Shown: piece after piece, positions 34,826 through 44,511 of the stretch | Layout of the letters: each line of letters starts with the position of its first letter | Numbering within the stretch: the first letter of the stretch is position 1 | Assembly (NCBI RefSeq): GCF_021502575.1 | Contig: NZ_JAKFGN010000001.1 | Coordinates: 248,001-312,000 of the forward strand | Reading direction: 5' to 3' | Origin: Bradyrhizobium sp. G127 | Lineage (GTDB): Bacteria > Pseudomonadota > Alphaproteobacteria > Rhizobiales > Xanthobacteraceae | DNA length: 64,000 nt | The notes under the pieces: model-generated | What the model saw: only the letters and a program-made list of their open reading frames with translations | What the model was told of the DNA's origin: nothing | The model's database searches: none | Program-made: the position numbers and the translations under genes

Positions 34826-35707
34826 ATGATCCGTCCGCGCCGCAGTGTCCTGTTCATGCCCGGCTCCAATGCGCGGGCGCTGGACAAGGCGCGGAATCTT
34901 CCTTCCGACGGCGTCATTCTGGATCTCGAGGACTCCGTCGCGCCGGACGCGAAGCCGATGGCGCGCGACCAGATCGCGGCGGCGGTCGCCGCCAGGGGGT
35001 TTGGCCGGCGCGAGATCATCATCCGCGTCAACAATCTCGAGTCGCCGTGGTGGCAGGACGATCTGGCAATGGCCGCAGCCGCGCGGCCGGACGGCATTCT
35101 GGTGCCGAAAGTCTCGAACCCGGCCGACGTGAAGATGCTCGAGGAACGTCTGCGCTCGCTCAAGGCCGATCCGGCCATTGGCCTTTGGGCGATGATTGAG
35201 ACGCCGATCGCGGTGCTGTCCGCCCAGCAGATCGCGGCGACGGCGCGCGAAGGCGACAAGCGCCTCGCCGGCTTCATCATGGGGCCGAACGATATTGCGC
35301 GCGAGACGCGGATGCGGATGCTGCCGGGCCGCGCGGCGATGCTGCCGCTGTTCTCCCATTGCATCCTGGCCGCGCGCGCCTACGGCATCGAAATTCTCGA
35401 TGGCCCTTACAACGACATCAGCGACATCGCGGGCTTTGCGAAGGAATGCGCGCAGGGCCGCGACATGGGGTTCGACGGCAAGACGCTGATTCACCCGGGC
35501 CAGATCGATGCGGCCAACGCGGCCTATACGCCGCCCGCGGACGAAGTCGCCCGCGCGCGCAAGATCATGGGCGTGTTCGATCTGCCGGAAAATGTCAGCA
35601 AGGGCGTGGTGCAGCTCGACGGGCAGATGGTCGAGCGGCTGCATGTCGAGATGGCGAAACGAACGATTGCGATTGCCGATGCGATCGCGGCGCTGAAGAT
35701 GGGTTGA
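34826..35707 (+). CDS. CoA ester lyase of the HpcH/HpaI (CitE-like) family
   Basis: 293 residues with the CitE/malyl-CoA lyase TIM barrel: RSVLFMPGSNARALDKA at the N-terminus, VILDLEDSVAPDAK (phosphate/metal region), ILVPKVSNPADV, the metal-ligand glutamate in WAMIETPIAVL, the aspartate in GFIMGPNDIARE and GFDGKTLIHPGQI near the end. Members cleave malyl-, citramalyl- or methylmalyl-CoA or beta-hydroxyacyl-CoA esters. Which substrate is used here cannot be read from the sequence alone. It is a stand-alone gene followed by a palindromic repeat. Confidence 0.9.
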   Translation: MIRPRRSVLFMPGSNARALDKARNLPSDGVILDLEDSVAPDAKPMARDQIAAAVAARGFGRREIIIRVNNLESPWWQDDLAMAAAARPDGILVPKVSNPADVKMLEERLRSLKADPAIGLWAMIETPIAVLSAQQIAATAREGDKRLAGFIMGPNDIARETRMRMLPGRAAMLPLFSHCILAARAYGIEILDGPYNDISDIAGFAKECAQGRDMGFDGKTLIHPGQIDAANAAYTPPADEVARARKIMGVFDLPENVSKGVVQLDGQMVERLHVEMAKRTIAIADAIAALKMG

Positions 35708-35742
35708 GATCGGCTCTGGTGCCAGCAGTTATTTGCTGCCTC

Positions 35743-35762
35743 GTCCCCGCGAAGGCGGGGAC
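35743..35762. repeat. Short palindromic repeat after the CitE-like gene
   Basis: GTCCCCGC-GAAG-GCGGGGAC, an 8-bp perfect stem, followed by CCATACTCCC. It resembles the dispersed CCGCGAAGGCGGGGACC palindromes of Bradyrhizobiaceae. It lies between convergent genes (CitE-like and leuD) and might also act as a 3' hairpin. Confidence 0.75.
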
Positions 35763-35879
35763 CCATACTCCCTGAATCCCGCTTTATAAAATTACGTCTC
35801 GCGACCTCGTTCAAATGCAAGGCCGGGGGCAACATTCCGGATGTCATTGTTTGGCTAGATCACGATCTACACTCTGATC

Positions 35880-36485
35880 TCACAGCCACGGCCGCTCGGC
35901 TTTTTCCTTTGCCTCGAAAGCATCGATGGACTTGCCCTTTTCCATCGTGAGCCCGATGTCATCGAGGCCGTTGAAGAGGCAGTGCTTGCGGAACGGATCG
36001 ATGTCGAACTTGATCGTGCCGCCGTCGGGGCCGCGGATTTCCTGCTTTGCCAGATCGATCGTCAGCGTCGCGTTGGCGCCGCGATCGGCGTCGTCGAACA
36101 GCTTGTCGAGTTCTTCGTGGCTGACGCGGATCGGCAGGATCCCGTTCTTGAAGCAGTTGTTGTAGAAGATATCGCCGAACGAGGTCGAGATCACGCAGCG
36201 GATGCCGAAATCGGCCAGCGCCCAAGGCGCGTGCTCGCGGCTCGATCCGCAGCCGAAATTGTCGCCCGCCACGAGGATCTTGGCGTTGCGATAGGACGGC
36301 TTGTTGAGGACGAAATCCGGATTCTCGCTGCCGTCGTCCTTGTAGCGCTGTTCGGAAAACAGGCCCTTGCCGAGACCGGTGCGCTTGATCGTCTTCAGGT
36401 ACTGCTTCGGGATGATCATGTCGGTATCGACATTGATGATCTTCAAGGGGGCCGCGACGCCTTCGAGTGTCGTAAACTTGTCCAT
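35880..36485 (-). CDS. leuD: 3-isopropylmalate dehydratase small subunit
   Basis: 201 residues from ATG 36485 ([16 protein letters not shown]). [43 protein letters not shown] and [17 protein letters not shown] are the LeuD swivel-domain motifs. With LeuC it isomerises 2- to 3-isopropylmalate. It is separated from leuC (38784) by five other genes rather than adjacent as in most bacteria, which is common in this order of bacteria. A longer frame to 36551 adds an atypical N-terminus. Confidence 0.97.
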   Translation of the reverse strand: MDKFTTLEGVAAPLKIINVDTDMIIPKQYLKTIKRTGLGKGLFSEQRYKDDGSENPDFVLNKPSYRNAKILVAGDNFGCGSSREHAPWALADFGIRCVISTSFGDIFYNNCFKNGILPIRVSHEELDKLFDDADRGANATLTIDLAKQEIRGPDGGTIKFDIDPFRKHCLFNGLDDIGLTMEKGKSIDAFEAKEKAERPWL

Positions 36486-36571
36486 GATGTTCCCGTGAAC
36501 CGGATGCAATTTGAGCTGTTCTAAGTATATCATCATGGCCGTCAAGGCCATGCGCTGAGGGAGGACACATC

Positions 36572-36877
36572 ATGAACGCCATGCACGTTCGATCCCTGCG
36601 GAAAGGGCTCTTTCTGGCGGTTGGCGTCGTCCTGCTGATGCCGTCCGGCAGCGCTCACGCCGAGCTGTGGTGCCGGCGGGATGTCGGGCGCGATAATCCG
36701 ATCTGTGTGTTCAGCAGCGCACGGGACTGCGTCAGGGCCGCAGGGGTCATGGGCGGCATTTGCGAGCGGGAGCCGCTGGGACGCGCCAATGCGGCCCAGC
36801 CCTGCAAGCCGTCGCGGGACGCGGGTGCAGCCGGGAAGCGCCGCCTTGCGGATTCGACGGTCTGCGACGCGAGCTAG
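36572..36877 (+). CDS. DUF3551-like exported small protein
   Basis: 101 residues with a gggagga ribosome site before ATG 36572. A Sec signal peptide (GLFLAVGVVLLMPSGSAHA) is followed by a cysteine-containing domain (ELWCRRD, NPICVFSSARDCVRAA, GGICER) with four cysteines spaced for two disulfides, the pattern of DUF3551 proteins of Bradyrhizobium relatives. Function is unknown. It starts a stretch (36.6-38.7 kb) with three further small exported proteins. The 3' end overlaps the convergent metallopeptidase gene by four bases. Confidence 0.75.
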   Translation: MNAMHVRSLRKGLFLAVGVVLLMPSGSAHAELWCRRDVGRDNPICVFSSARDCVRAAGVMGGICEREPLGRANAAQPCKPSRDAGAAGKRRLADSTVCDAS

Positions 36878-37272
36878 CTCACGCTGGCTTCGATCGCTTC
36901 CATGTCGTCATCTGACAGACCAAAATGGTGGCCGATCTCGTGCACCAGAACGTGCGTAATGACGTGGCCGAGCGTCTCGTCGTGTTCGGCCCAGTAGTCG
37001 AGGATCGGGCGGCGATAGAGCCAGACCATGTTCGGCAGCGGCGCGATGTCGCCGCTCGATTGGAACGGCAGGCCGACACCCTGAAACAGTCCGAGCAGAT
37101 CGAACTCGCTCTCCGCCTTCATCTCTTCCAGAACTTCGTCCGAGGGGAAATCATCGACATGGATGATCAGCCCCTCGCACAGGTCGCGAAAATGTTTCGG
37201 CAGCCGCGCGAACGCGTCATGCGCGATGGATTCCATCTCGGCGAGGGTGGGGGATTTTGCGGTCGGCCACAT
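36874..37272 (-). CDS. Zincin-like small metallopeptidase family protein
   Basis: 132 residues with a compact zincin fold: HVLVHEIGHHFGLSDDDMEAI near the C-terminus carries the HExxH motif and a following glutamate, as in the minimal metalloproteases of the DUF1025 family. Conserved upstream features are CEGLIIHVDDFP and LPNMVWLYRRPILDYW. Its substrate is unknown. It is convergent with the exported DUF3551-like gene with a four-base overlap. ATG 37272 has an aggacc-like site. Confidence 0.85.
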   Translation of the reverse strand: MWPTAKSPTLAEMESIAHDAFARLPKHFRDLCEGLIIHVDDFPSDEVLEEMKAESEFDLLGLFQGVGLPFQSSGDIAPLPNMVWLYRRPILDYWAEHDETLGHVITHVLVHEIGHHFGLSDDDMEAIEASVS

Positions 37273-37408
37273 CGGTCCTGTTTAGAGGGCCCGGCGGCCG
37301 GAGCCAAGGGCGAGCGCGGACTTGGCGATTTCTTGGTGTTGACCTGCGGGCCTCAATCGGAGACGTTGCCGCCCATCGCGCAGTATCACGGGTACGGGAC
37401 GACGCAGC

Positions 37409-37711
37409 ATGATGCGGTTTTCGGCGGCTCTCATCGGCCTTTTTGCGGGTCTGATCATTCTGGCGGCACCGGGCCTGTCGCACGCTGCGCCTGCGGCTGC
37501 TGCCGTGTCCACCCACGGGCTGACCGCTGAGGAATTTTCCGCGCAAAGCCGCAGGATCATTCGCCGCGCGCCGCGGCGCGTTCCCATCTATCGCGGCTCG
37601 AACTATCCAGGTCCGAATTCTGTGCGGGTCTGCAACGCCCATTACGAGCAGGAATATCGCCCGAGCGGAACGGTGATCGTGCCGCGTATGCGCTGCTACT
37701 GGCGCGGCTGA
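37409..37711 (+). CDS. Small exported hypothetical protein
   Basis: 100 residues with a Sec signal peptide (FSAALIGLFAGLIILAAPGLSHA). The mature part is basic, with RRIIRRAPRRVPIYRGSNYPGPNSVRVCNAHYEQEYRPSGTVIVPRMRCYWRG, two cysteines possibly in a disulfide, and an aromatic/arginine C-terminus. I know no function. The protein fits the group of small exported proteins here. Two ATGs (37409, 37412) are adjacent and either could be used. Confidence 0.65.
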   Translation: MMRFSAALIGLFAGLIILAAPGLSHAAPAAAAVSTHGLTAEEFSAQSRRIIRRAPRRVPIYRGSNYPGPNSVRVCNAHYEQEYRPSGTVIVPRMRCYWRG

Positions 37712-37883
37712 ATTTCACGCTCCGGTTTCATCGCGCGCCGCTGTCGTTCGTTCATCAATGCGGCGCGAACATTCAGGACGCGTTCACGTCATTCTTCCTA
37801 GTCTGGCTTCAGCGAGATCCGCCGCTGCGTGGGAACACCATGCGCCGGCGTGGCTTTCGTTCGCTGATCAAGGGAGAGCATTC

Positions 37884-38141
37884 ATGAAGATGAACATCAG
37901 GACGATCTTCGGACTCGCAGCCGTTGCCGGGCTGCTCGCGGTTGCTGCGCCGGTTGATCGCGCGCAGGCAGTATCGCTGATCAATCCGGTGACCTCGACC
38001 TCTGCAAAGCATGCGTCGGAGAACATCGCCACGGAGGTGCATTGGCGCCGCCATCACCGCTGGCACCGTCACGGCGGATGGCATCGGCATCATGGCTGGC
38101 ACCATCGCCGCCACTGGCACCGCCGTCACCACTGGTACTGA
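37884..38141 (+). CDS. Histidine/tryptophan-rich exported small protein
   Basis: 85 residues with a clear agggag ribosome site. A Sec signal peptide (TIFGLAAVAGLLAVAAPVDRAQA) leads to a short spacer and a C-terminal block made only of H, R, W, G and Y (WRRHHRWHRHGGWHRHHGW and on). The histidines could bind metal ions; with arginines the region may also interact with lipids or polyanions. No known domain. It is close to two other small exported genes and shares no sequence similarity with them. Confidence 0.7.
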   Translation: MKMNIRTIFGLAAVAGLLAVAAPVDRAQAVSLINPVTSTSAKHASENIATEVHWRRHHRWHRHGGWHRHHGWHHRRHWHRRHHWY

Positions 38142-38350
38142 TTTACGCTTTGAGAGAGGGGTGCCTTTACCAAGAATCGGTAAAATCCGCGTGTCATGAT
38201 CTTGCTGCAAATCCGAAGTCATCTTAATCCGGATAAGCTTTGTTTGGGTTGCGCGTCGCCGATGGCTCGTCGCTTGACTGGATGAAACTGAAATCGGTGG
38301 TCGGCGTTGTCTTTTTTAATGTGTCGAGCAACGATCGAAGGAGAATTGCA

Positions 38351-38704
38351 ATGAGAAAGTTCGTGGGGGCCGCAGTGGTTGCTGCCGCTCTTTCGTTTGC
38401 CGGCTGGATGTCTCTTGCGCCTGCGAGCGCTGCGCCGCCGGTTGCCGCGACGTCGCCCGGCTATGACGCCCGTCTGGCCGAGGCGAAGCCGACCGACGTC
38501 AGCGCACGTCGCCGCCACTATCGCCGCTATTATCGGCCGTACTACTACCGTCCATATTATCGGCCGTACTACCGGCCCTATTACGGTTACGGGTATGGAT
38601 ACCGGCCTTACTATTATCGGCCTTATGGTTACGGCTATCCGTATGGCTACGGCTATCGTCCTTACGGCTTCGGACCGCGCTTTGGTTTCGGCTTCGGCTG
38701 GTAA
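38351..38704 (+). CDS. Tyrosine/proline/glycine-rich exported small protein
   Basis: 117 residues with a gaaggag ribosome site. A signal peptide (VVAAALSFAGWMSLAPASA) is followed by a mature part with a repeated RPYYYRPYYRPYYRPYY and GYGYGYRPY pattern and the end GPRFGFGFGW, an elastin/keratin-like low-complexity composition. Tandem aromatic repeats suggest self-association or surface adhesion (inference). A strong terminator (38727-38754) follows the stop, convergent with leuC. Function unknown. Confidence 0.7.
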   Translation: MRKFVGAAVVAAALSFAGWMSLAPASAAPPVAATSPGYDARLAEAKPTDVSARRRHYRRYYRPYYYRPYYRPYYRPYYGYGYGYRPYYYRPYGYGYPYGYGYRPYGFGPRFGFGFGW

Positions 38705-38726
38705 GGCCGCAGCAAGCGAACAACAA

Positions 38727-38754
38727 AAACAGGCGCTCAAAAGAGCGCCTGTTT
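38727..38754. terminator. Intrinsic terminator
   Basis: A perfect 12-bp stem, AAACAGGCGCTC, loop AAAA, and its complement, followed by TCTTTT. It serves the tyrosine-rich gene and, on the minus strand, leuC. Confidence 0.85.
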
Positions 38755-38783
38755 CTTTTGTGCTCGCGTTGATTTGACGCGGG

Positions 38784-40196
38784 TTATGCGGATCGCCACT
38801 CGCGGATGTCGACAAAGTGTCCGGCGATCGCGGCGGCTGCGGCCATCGCGGGCGACACCAAGTGGGTGCGGCCCTTGAAGCCCTGACGGCCTTCGAAGTT
38901 GCGGTTCGAGGTCGAGGCGCAGCGCTCTTCCGGCGACAGCTTGTCCGGATTCATCGCAAGGCACATCGAGCAGCCCGGCTCGCGCCACTCGAAACCAGCT
39001 TTGATGAAGATCTTGTCGAGCCCTTCGGCTTCCGCCTGTTCCTTCACGAGACCCGAACCCGGCACGATCATCGCATTGAGATTGCCGTTGACGGTGTGAC
39101 CCGCGACCACCTTCGCGGCAGCGCGCAGATCCTCGATGCGTCCGTTGGTGCAGGAGCCGATGAAGACGCGGTCGAGCTTGATGTCGGTGATCTTCGTCCC
39201 GGCCTTGAGGCCCATGTAGTCGAGCGCGCGCTGCTTCGACAAGCGCTTGGCTTCATCCGCGATCTTCGCGGGATCGGGCACGAATCCGGAAATCGACACC
39301 ACGTCTTCCGGCGAGGTGCCCCAGGTCACGATTGGCGGCAGCTTCGCTGCGTCCAGTCTGATCTCGGCATCGAAATGCGCGCCGTCGTCAGTGCGCAGCG
39401 TGTCCCAGTAACGCACCGCGGCGTCCCATTCGGCGCCCTTCGGGGCCATCGGGCGGCCTTTCAGGAATTCGTAGGCCTTCTCATCAGGCGCGATCAGGCC
39501 GGCGCGGGCGCCGCCTTCGATCGACATGTTGCAGACCGTCATGCGGCCTTCCACCGAGAGCGAACGGATCGCTTCGCCGGCGTATTCCAGCACGTAACCG
39601 GTGCCGCCCGCGGTGCCGATCTCGCCGATGATCGCAAGAATGATGTCCTTGGCGGTGACGCCGTCCGGCAACGCGCCGTCGACGGTGGCGCGCATGTTCT
39701 TTGCTTTCTTCTGGATCAGCGTCTGGGTGGCGAGCACATGCTCGACCTCCGACGTGCCGATGCCATGCGCGAGCGCGCCGAATGCGCCATGCGTCGAGGT
39801 GTGGCTGTCGCCGCAAACGATCGTCGTGCCCGGCAAGGTAAAGCCCTGCTCCGGGCCGATGACGTGGACGATGCCCTGACGCTTGTCGAACTCGTTGAAG
39901 TATTCGACGCCGAACGCGCGGGCATTTTCCGCCAGCGCCGCGATCTGTTCGGCGCTCTCCGGATCGGGATTGGGTTTGGAGCGGTCGGTGGTGGGGACGT
40001 TATGATCGACCACAGCGAGCGTCTTCTTCGGCGCGCGAACCTTGCGGCCGGTGGTGCGCAGCCCTTCGAAAGCCTGCGGCGAGGTCACCTCATGGACAAG
40101 ATGCCGGTCGATGTAGAGCAGGCAGGTGCCGTCGGGCTGCTCATCAACCAGGTGGTCGTTCCATATCTTGTCGTACAGCGTGGTCGCTTTGGCCAT
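38784..40196 (-). CDS. leuC: 3-isopropylmalate dehydratase large subunit
   Basis: 470 residues of an aconitase-superfamily protein. [4Fe-4S] cysteines appear in [14 protein letters not shown] and [15 protein letters not shown]; other motifs are [39 protein letters not shown] and RNFEGRQG. With LeuD it carries out the second step of leucine biosynthesis. ATG 40196 matches the usual family start ([17 protein letters not shown]). The gene is 2.3 kb upstream of leuD on the same strand, with other genes between. Long antisense frames over it are shadows. Confidence 0.97.
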   Translation of the reverse strand: MAKATTLYDKIWNDHLVDEQPDGTCLLYIDRHLVHEVTSPQAFEGLRTTGRKVRAPKKTLAVVDHNVPTTDRSKPNPDPESAEQIAALAENARAFGVEYFNEFDKRQGIVHVIGPEQGFTLPGTTIVCGDSHTSTHGAFGALAHGIGTSEVEHVLATQTLIQKKAKNMRATVDGALPDGVTAKDIILAIIGEIGTAGGTGYVLEYAGEAIRSLSVEGRMTVCNMSIEGGARAGLIAPDEKAYEFLKGRPMAPKGAEWDAAVRYWDTLRTDDGAHFDAEIRLDAAKLPPIVTWGTSPEDVVSISGFVPDPAKIADEAKRLSKQRALDYMGLKAGTKITDIKLDRVFIGSCTNGRIEDLRAAAKVVAGHTVNGNLNAMIVPGSGLVKEQAEAEGLDKIFIKAGFEWREPGCSMCLAMNPDKLSPEERCASTSNRNFEGRQGFKGRTHLVSPAMAAAAAIAGHFVDIREWRSA

Positions 40197-40320
40197 TTTC
40201 GGTCGTCCGGATTGAGGTTTGCGGCCCCTGGGCCGCCGGTCACGTGGGCGGCCTTTTTACTCGCTTAAGGCGAAAGGGGAAAGTATCCTCACCACATAGT
40301 CGCTGACGCAGGATCGCACA

Positions 40321-40734
40321 ATGTCCGCACGACCGCCGGTTGCGCCCTATCTGACTGTTTCGCCGGCCGCCGGTGCCATTGCCTTCTATACCGCCGCTTT
40401 CGACGCCAAGCAGAAGGCGCTGATGCCCGCGCTGGATGGGTTGCGCATCCTGCACTGCGAACTTGAAATCAACGGCGGCGCGCTGTTCCTGTCCGACGCA
40501 TTCCCTGAATTCGGTACCGCGCGCACGCCTCTCCCCGGTGAGCCGGTCACCATGTCGGTCAGCCTGGAATTCACGACGGGCGAGAAGGTCGACGAGGTCT
40601 TCGAGCGCGCCACTAAACTGGGCGCGAAAGGCGAGGTGAGCCCGGCCTACTCGTTCTGGGGCACGCGCACCGCGATTATCCGCGATCCGTTCGGCCATCG
40701 CTGGATCATGAACGGTCCGCTGTCGCAAAAGTAA
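40321..40734 (+). CDS. VOC family (PhnB-like) protein
   Basis: 137 residues, one vicinal-oxygen-chelate domain: VAPYLTVSPAAGAIAFYTAAFDA at the start, LRILHCELEINGGALFLSDAFPEFG in the middle, and SFWGTRTAIIRDPFGHRWIMNG at the end. This is the PhnB/bleomycin-resistance-like subgroup. Its role is not evident; it is often listed as a glyoxalase-family protein. It stands alone, divergent from leuC, and convergent with the ribosomal operon terminator. Confidence 0.87.
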   Translation: MSARPPVAPYLTVSPAAGAIAFYTAAFDAKQKALMPALDGLRILHCELEINGGALFLSDAFPEFGTARTPLPGEPVTMSVSLEFTTGEKVDEVFERATKLGAKGEVSPAYSFWGTRTAIIRDPFGHRWIMNGPLSQK

Positions 40735-40773
40735 TTGCTGCAAACAGCGATAATAGAAATCGTGGCAAAAGAA

Positions 40774-40799
40774 AAAGCGCGGTGAGGACACCGCGCTTT
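40774..40799. terminator. Intrinsic terminator of the rpsP-rimM-trmD-rplS operon
   Basis: AAAGCGCGGTG with loop AGGA and its complement; read on the minus strand the stem is followed by a T-rich stretch (TTTTTCTTTT), so it terminates the ribosomal operon. Confidence 0.85.
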
Positions 40800-40828
40800 C
40801 TGAATTCAAGCACCTGAGCGCAGCGCGA

Positions 40829-41227
40829 TTACGCGCCGGAAGCTGCCTTCGGCGCTTCCTTTTCGCGATTGTCCTGCTTCTCGACGATGCGCGCCGACTT
40901 GCCGCGCAGACCGCGCAGATAATACAGCTTGGCGCGACGCACCTTGCCGCGGCGCACGAGCTTGATCGAGTCGATCATCGGCGAATAGACCGGAAACACG
41001 CGTTCCACGCCTTCGCCGTAGGAAATCTTGCGGACAGTGAAGCTCTCGTGAATGCCGCCGCCATGACGGCCGATGCAGACGCCTTCATAGGCCTGCACGC
41101 GCGAACGCTCGCCTTCGACAACCTTGACGTTGACGATCACGGTGTCGCCCGGTCCGAAATCGGGAACGGTCTTTCCGGCGGAAAGCTTTTCGAGCTGCTC
41201 TTTGTCGAGCTCTTGAATGAGGTCCAT
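40829..41227 (-). CDS. rplS: 50S ribosomal protein L19
   Basis: 132 residues with the L19 motifs [88 protein letters not shown]19 lies at the 30S-50S interface. It is the last gene of rpsP-rimM-trmD-rplS on the minus strand, 102 bases after trmD, and ends before the terminator at 40774. The C-terminal [16 protein letters not shown] extension is typical of the order. Confidence 0.98.
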   Translation of the reverse strand: MDLIQELDKEQLEKLSAGKTVPDFGPGDTVIVNVKVVEGERSRVQAYEGVCIGRHGGGIHESFTVRKISYGEGVERVFPVYSPMIDSIKLVRRGKVRRAKLYYLRGLRGKSARIVEKQDNREKEAPKAASGA

Positions 41228-41329
41228 CGCAAAACTCCATCGGCGGCGCGCCCGGAAGGGGCTGCGCGGAAATTCGTATCCAGCACGTGCACGGATTGGG
41301 CGGTCGTATACGCCATCACCGGCGGGTTG

Positions 41330-42058
41330 TCACCCTTTCGTCGTGTTTTTTGGCGGTCTGGTTGGTGCGATTTGGGCGTTTTTGGCGGCCCAGAGGTCGG
41401 GCCGGCGGGCTTTTGTCAGGGTCTCGGCCTCGGCCCGGCGCCAGGCTGCGATTCGGGCGTGGTCGCCAGACACCAGAATGTCGGGAATCGGCCGGCCCTC
41501 GAAATTCTGGGGCCGGGTGTACTGGGGGTATTCCAGCAGGCCATCGGAGAAACTCTCGTCGGTTCCAGAGCTTAGCTTCCCCATGACCCCGGGCAGAAGC
41601 CGCACGCAGGCGTCTATCAGGGCCATGGCTGCGATTTCGCCGCCCGAGAGCACATAGTCCCCCAGGGAAATTTCCTCGAGCTGGCGGGCCTCGATGACCC
41701 GCTGGTCGATGCCTTCGAACCGGCCGCAGACGATCAGCGGACCGGGGCGGGCGGCGAGTTCCACAACCCGCTGCTGGGTCAATGGCCGACCGCGAGGACT
41801 CATCAGCAGGCGGGGGCGGTTCCCCTCCACACCGGCGGCATCGATGGCCGCCGCCAGCACGTCGGCGCGCAGCACCATGCCGGGGCCGCCGCCGGCGGGA
41901 GTGTCATCGACGCTGCGATGTTTGTCGGTGGCTGAGTCGCGGATATCGCGGGCGTCAAGCGCCCAAAGACCGGATGCGAGCGCCTTGCCCGCGAGGCTGA
42001 TGCCGAGCGGGCCGGGAAACATCTCCGGAAACAGCGTGAGCACGGTGGCGCGCCACAT
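41330..42058 (-). CDS. trmD: tRNA (guanine-N1)-methyltransferase
   Basis: 242 residues of a SPOUT enzyme. The start [60 protein letters not shown] and the trefoil-knot SAM site [28 protein letters not shown] are conserved. It methylates G37 of tRNAs with a following G to prevent frameshifting. It is the third gene of the ribosomal operon, 19 bases after rimM. Confidence 0.98.
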   Translation of the reverse strand: MWRATVLTLFPEMFPGPLGISLAGKALASGLWALDARDIRDSATDKHRSVDDTPAGGGPGMVLRADVLAAAIDAAGVEGNRPRLLMSPRGRPLTQQRVVELAARPGPLIVCGRFEGIDQRVIEARQLEEISLGDYVLSGGEIAAMALIDACVRLLPGVMGKLSSGTDESFSDGLLEYPQYTRPQNFEGRPIPDILVSGDHARIAAWRRAEAETLTKARRPDLWAAKNAQIAPTRPPKNTTKG

Positions 42059-42077
42059 GGTTCGATCCTGCTTCGGC

Positions 42078-42611
42078 TCAGATGTCGGCGTCTTGCGGCT
42101 CGTCGCCCTCGATCTCGTGCGGCATCACGATGACCACATGGCCTTCGGCCAGATCGACGGTCGGCACCACCGCATCGGTGAACGGCAGCAGTAGTGTCGG
42201 TCCCTGCGGCGGCGCGATCTCGATGATGTCGCCCGCGCCGAAATTATGAACCGCGAGGACCTTTCCGATCGCGGCGCCAACTTCGTCGATCGCGCGCAGC
42301 CCGATCAGGTCGGCGTGGTAATATTCGCCCGCCTCCGTCGGCGGCAGCCTGTCGCGCGCGATGTAGAGCTCGACGCCGTTGACGCGCTCGGCATCCTCGC
42401 GCGTCGCGATGCCCTTGAGCACCGCGACCAGATGATCCTTCGCGATCCGGGCGCGCACCACTTCAAACTGGCGCGCGCCGTCCTTACTCGACAGCGGCCC
42501 GTAATCGATGACCGCCATCGGGTCTTCGGTGAAAGGCCACAATTTTACTTCGCCGCGCACGCCATGCGCGGCGCCGATTTTCGCGACGCAAATACGCGAG
42601 TCGCGCGTCAC
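42078..42611 (-). CDS. rimM: 16S rRNA processing protein RimM
   Basis: 177 residues. The N-terminal RimM fold shows [26 protein letters not shown], and the C-terminal PRC-barrel shows [35 protein letters not shown] and [14 protein letters not shown]. It helps 30S maturation by binding S19. The start is GTG 42611, 10 bases after the rpsP stop, without a good Shine-Dalgarno, so translational coupling to rpsP is likely. Confidence 0.95.
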   Translation of the reverse strand: MTRDSRICVAKIGAAHGVRGEVKLWPFTEDPMAVIDYGPLSSKDGARQFEVVRARIAKDHLVAVLKGIATREDAERVNGVELYIARDRLPPTEAGEYYHADLIGLRAIDEVGAAIGKVLAVHNFGAGDIIEIAPPQGPTLLLPFTDAVVPTVDLAEGHVVIVMPHEIEGDEPQDADI

Positions 42612-42621
42612 GCCAGATTAC

Positions 42622-42954
42622 TTAGGCAGCCGGCTTTGCTTCAGCGGCGGCCTTGCGCTCCTTACGCGGCACGGCCTTCTCGGGATTCTTGCGCGGTTCG
42701 CGCTTCTTGACGCCTGCCGCATCGAGGAAGCGCAGCACGCGGTCCGACGGCTGCGCGCCCTTGGCGAGCCAGGCCTTGACCTTGTCGAGGTCGAGCTTGA
42801 GGCGGGCTTCGTTGTCCTTCGGCAGCAGCGGGTTGAAGTGGCCGAGACGCTCGATGAAGCGGCCGTCGCGCGGAAAGCGCGAGTCGGCGACGACGACGTG
42901 ATAGACCGGACGCTTCTTGGTGCCGGCGCGGGCGAGACGAATGACGACTGACAT
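42622..42954 (-). CDS. rpsP: 30S ribosomal protein S16
   Basis: 110 residues: [42 protein letters not shown] and [19 protein letters not shown] are standard S16 motifs, with a lysine/alanine-rich C-terminal extension common in Alphaproteobacteria. It is the first gene of rpsP-rimM-trmD-rplS and follows ffh by 42 bases on the same strand, so ffh may read into the operon. Confidence 0.98.
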   Translation of the reverse strand: MSVVIRLARAGTKKRPVYHVVVADSRFPRDGRFIERLGHFNPLLPKDNEARLKLDLDKVKAWLAKGAQPSDRVLRFLDAAGVKKREPRKNPEKAVPRKERKAAAEAKPAA

Positions 42955-42996
42955 GATGTTCTCCGTAAGTGTTCGTATGAGTTGAATGCGGTCGGG

Positions 42997-44511
42997 TTAT
43001 TTCTTCTTGCCGATCCCCGGAAATCCACCGAGGCCCGGCAATGTCGGTTTCCCCAGGCCCGGAAGGCCCGGAAAATCTTTCGGCAGCGAAGGCGCGCCTT
43101 GCGGAATTCCGCCGGGCATCTTCGCCGCCAATTCTTTCATGGCGTCGGCCGACGGCATGCCGCCTCCGCCGAAGCCCATCGCCTGCGCCATGCCCGCCAG
43201 CGGGCCGCGCTTGCCCTGACCCATGGCCTTCATCATGTCGGCCATGTTCCGGTGCATCTTGAGCAGCTTGTTGACTTCCTCGACCTTGAGGCCTGCGCCG
43301 GCGGCGATGCGCTTCTTGCGACTGGCCTTGAGGATGTCGGGATTCTTGCGCTCCTCGCGCGTCATGGAGTCGATCACGGCCATCTGCCGCTTCACGACCT
43401 TGTCGTCGAGATTCGCCGCGGCGATCTGGTTCTTCATCTTGGCAATGCCGGGCATCATGCCCATCAGCCCGCCGAGGCCGCCCATGGTCTGCATCTGCGC
43501 GAGCTGATCGCGCAGGTCGGCAAGATCGAACTTGCCCTTGCGCATCTTCTCGGCGACGCGCGCGGCTTTCTCGGCGTCGATATGCGCGGCGGCCTTCTCG
43601 ACCAGCGAGACGACGTCGCCCATGCCGAGGATGCGGCCCGCGATACGCGAGGGATGGAAATCTTCCAGCGCATCGGTTTTTTCACCGGTGCCGATCAGCT
43701 TGATCGGCTTGCCGGTAACGGCGCGCATGGAGAGCGCCGCGCCGCCGCGGCCGTCGCCGTCGACGCGGGTCAGCACGATGCCGGTGAGGCCGACGCGCTG
43801 GTCGAAGGCGCGCGCCAGATTGACCGCGTCCTGACCGGTCAGCGAGTCGGCGACCAGCAGCACTTCATGCGGCTTGGCGGCGGTTTTCACCTCCGCCGCT
43901 TCAGTCATCATCTCTTCGTCGAGGGTGGTGCGGCCCGCGGTGTCGAGCAGCACGATGTCGTAGCCGCCGAGCTTCGCCGCCTGCAGCGCGCGCTGCGCGA
44001 TCTGCACCGGCTTCTGGCCGGCGACGATGGGCAGCGTTTCGACCGAGAGATCGCGGCCGAGCACGGCAAGCTGTTCCTGCGCGGCCGGACGATAGACGTC
44101 GAGCGACGCCATCAGCACTTTCTTCTTGTCGCGCTGGGTGAGGCGGCGTGCAAGCTTGGCGGTGGTGGTGGTTTTGCCGGAGCCCTGCAAGCCGACCATC
44201 ATGATGGCGACGGGCGCGGGCGCGTTGAGATCGATCTGCTGGCCGTCGGAGCCGAGCGTTTCCACGAGCTGGTCGTGGACGATCTTCACCACCATCTGGC
44301 CGGGGGTCACCGACTTGACGACGGTGGCGCCGATCGCCTGCTCGCGCACCTTGTCGGTGAACGAGCGCACCACGTCGAGGGCGACGTCGGCTTCGAGCAG
44401 CGCGCGGCGCACCTCGCGCATGGCGGCGTCGACGTCGGCTTCCGACAGCGCACCGCGCCGCGTCAGCCGATCGAGTATGCCTCCGAGCTTTTCCGACAGA
44501 TTGTCGAACAT
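42997..44511 (-). CDS. ffh: Signal recognition particle protein (SRP54/Ffh)
   Basis: 504 residues: N domain at the start, G domain with GLQGSGKTTTTAKLA, DTAGRTTLDEEMM, TRVDGDGRGGAALSM and GTGEKTDAL, then the methionine-rich M domain (KMRKGKFDLADLRDQLAQMQTMGGLGGLMGMMPG) and a glycine/proline-rich C-terminus. It binds signal peptides and 4.5S RNA and directs ribosomes to the membrane with FtsY. The upstream interval (44512-44789) holds the promoter and a CGAAAAG/CTTTTCG hairpin at 44634-44652, but I find no second gene there. Confidence 0.98.
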   Translation of the reverse strand: MFDNLSEKLGGILDRLTRRGALSEADVDAAMREVRRALLEADVALDVVRSFTDKVREQAIGATVVKSVTPGQMVVKIVHDQLVETLGSDGQQIDLNAPAPVAIMMVGLQGSGKTTTTAKLARRLTQRDKKKVLMASLDVYRPAAQEQLAVLGRDLSVETLPIVAGQKPVQIAQRALQAAKLGGYDIVLLDTAGRTTLDEEMMTEAAEVKTAAKPHEVLLVADSLTGQDAVNLARAFDQRVGLTGIVLTRVDGDGRGGAALSMRAVTGKPIKLIGTGEKTDALEDFHPSRIAGRILGMGDVVSLVEKAAAHIDAEKAARVAEKMRKGKFDLADLRDQLAQMQTMGGLGGLMGMMPGIAKMKNQIAAANLDDKVVKRQMAVIDSMTREERKNPDILKASRKKRIAAGAGLKVEEVNKLLKMHRNMADMMKAMGQGKRGPLAGMAQAMGFGGGGMPSADAMKELAAKMPGGIPQGAPSLPKDFPGLPGLGKPTLPGLGGFPGIGKKK

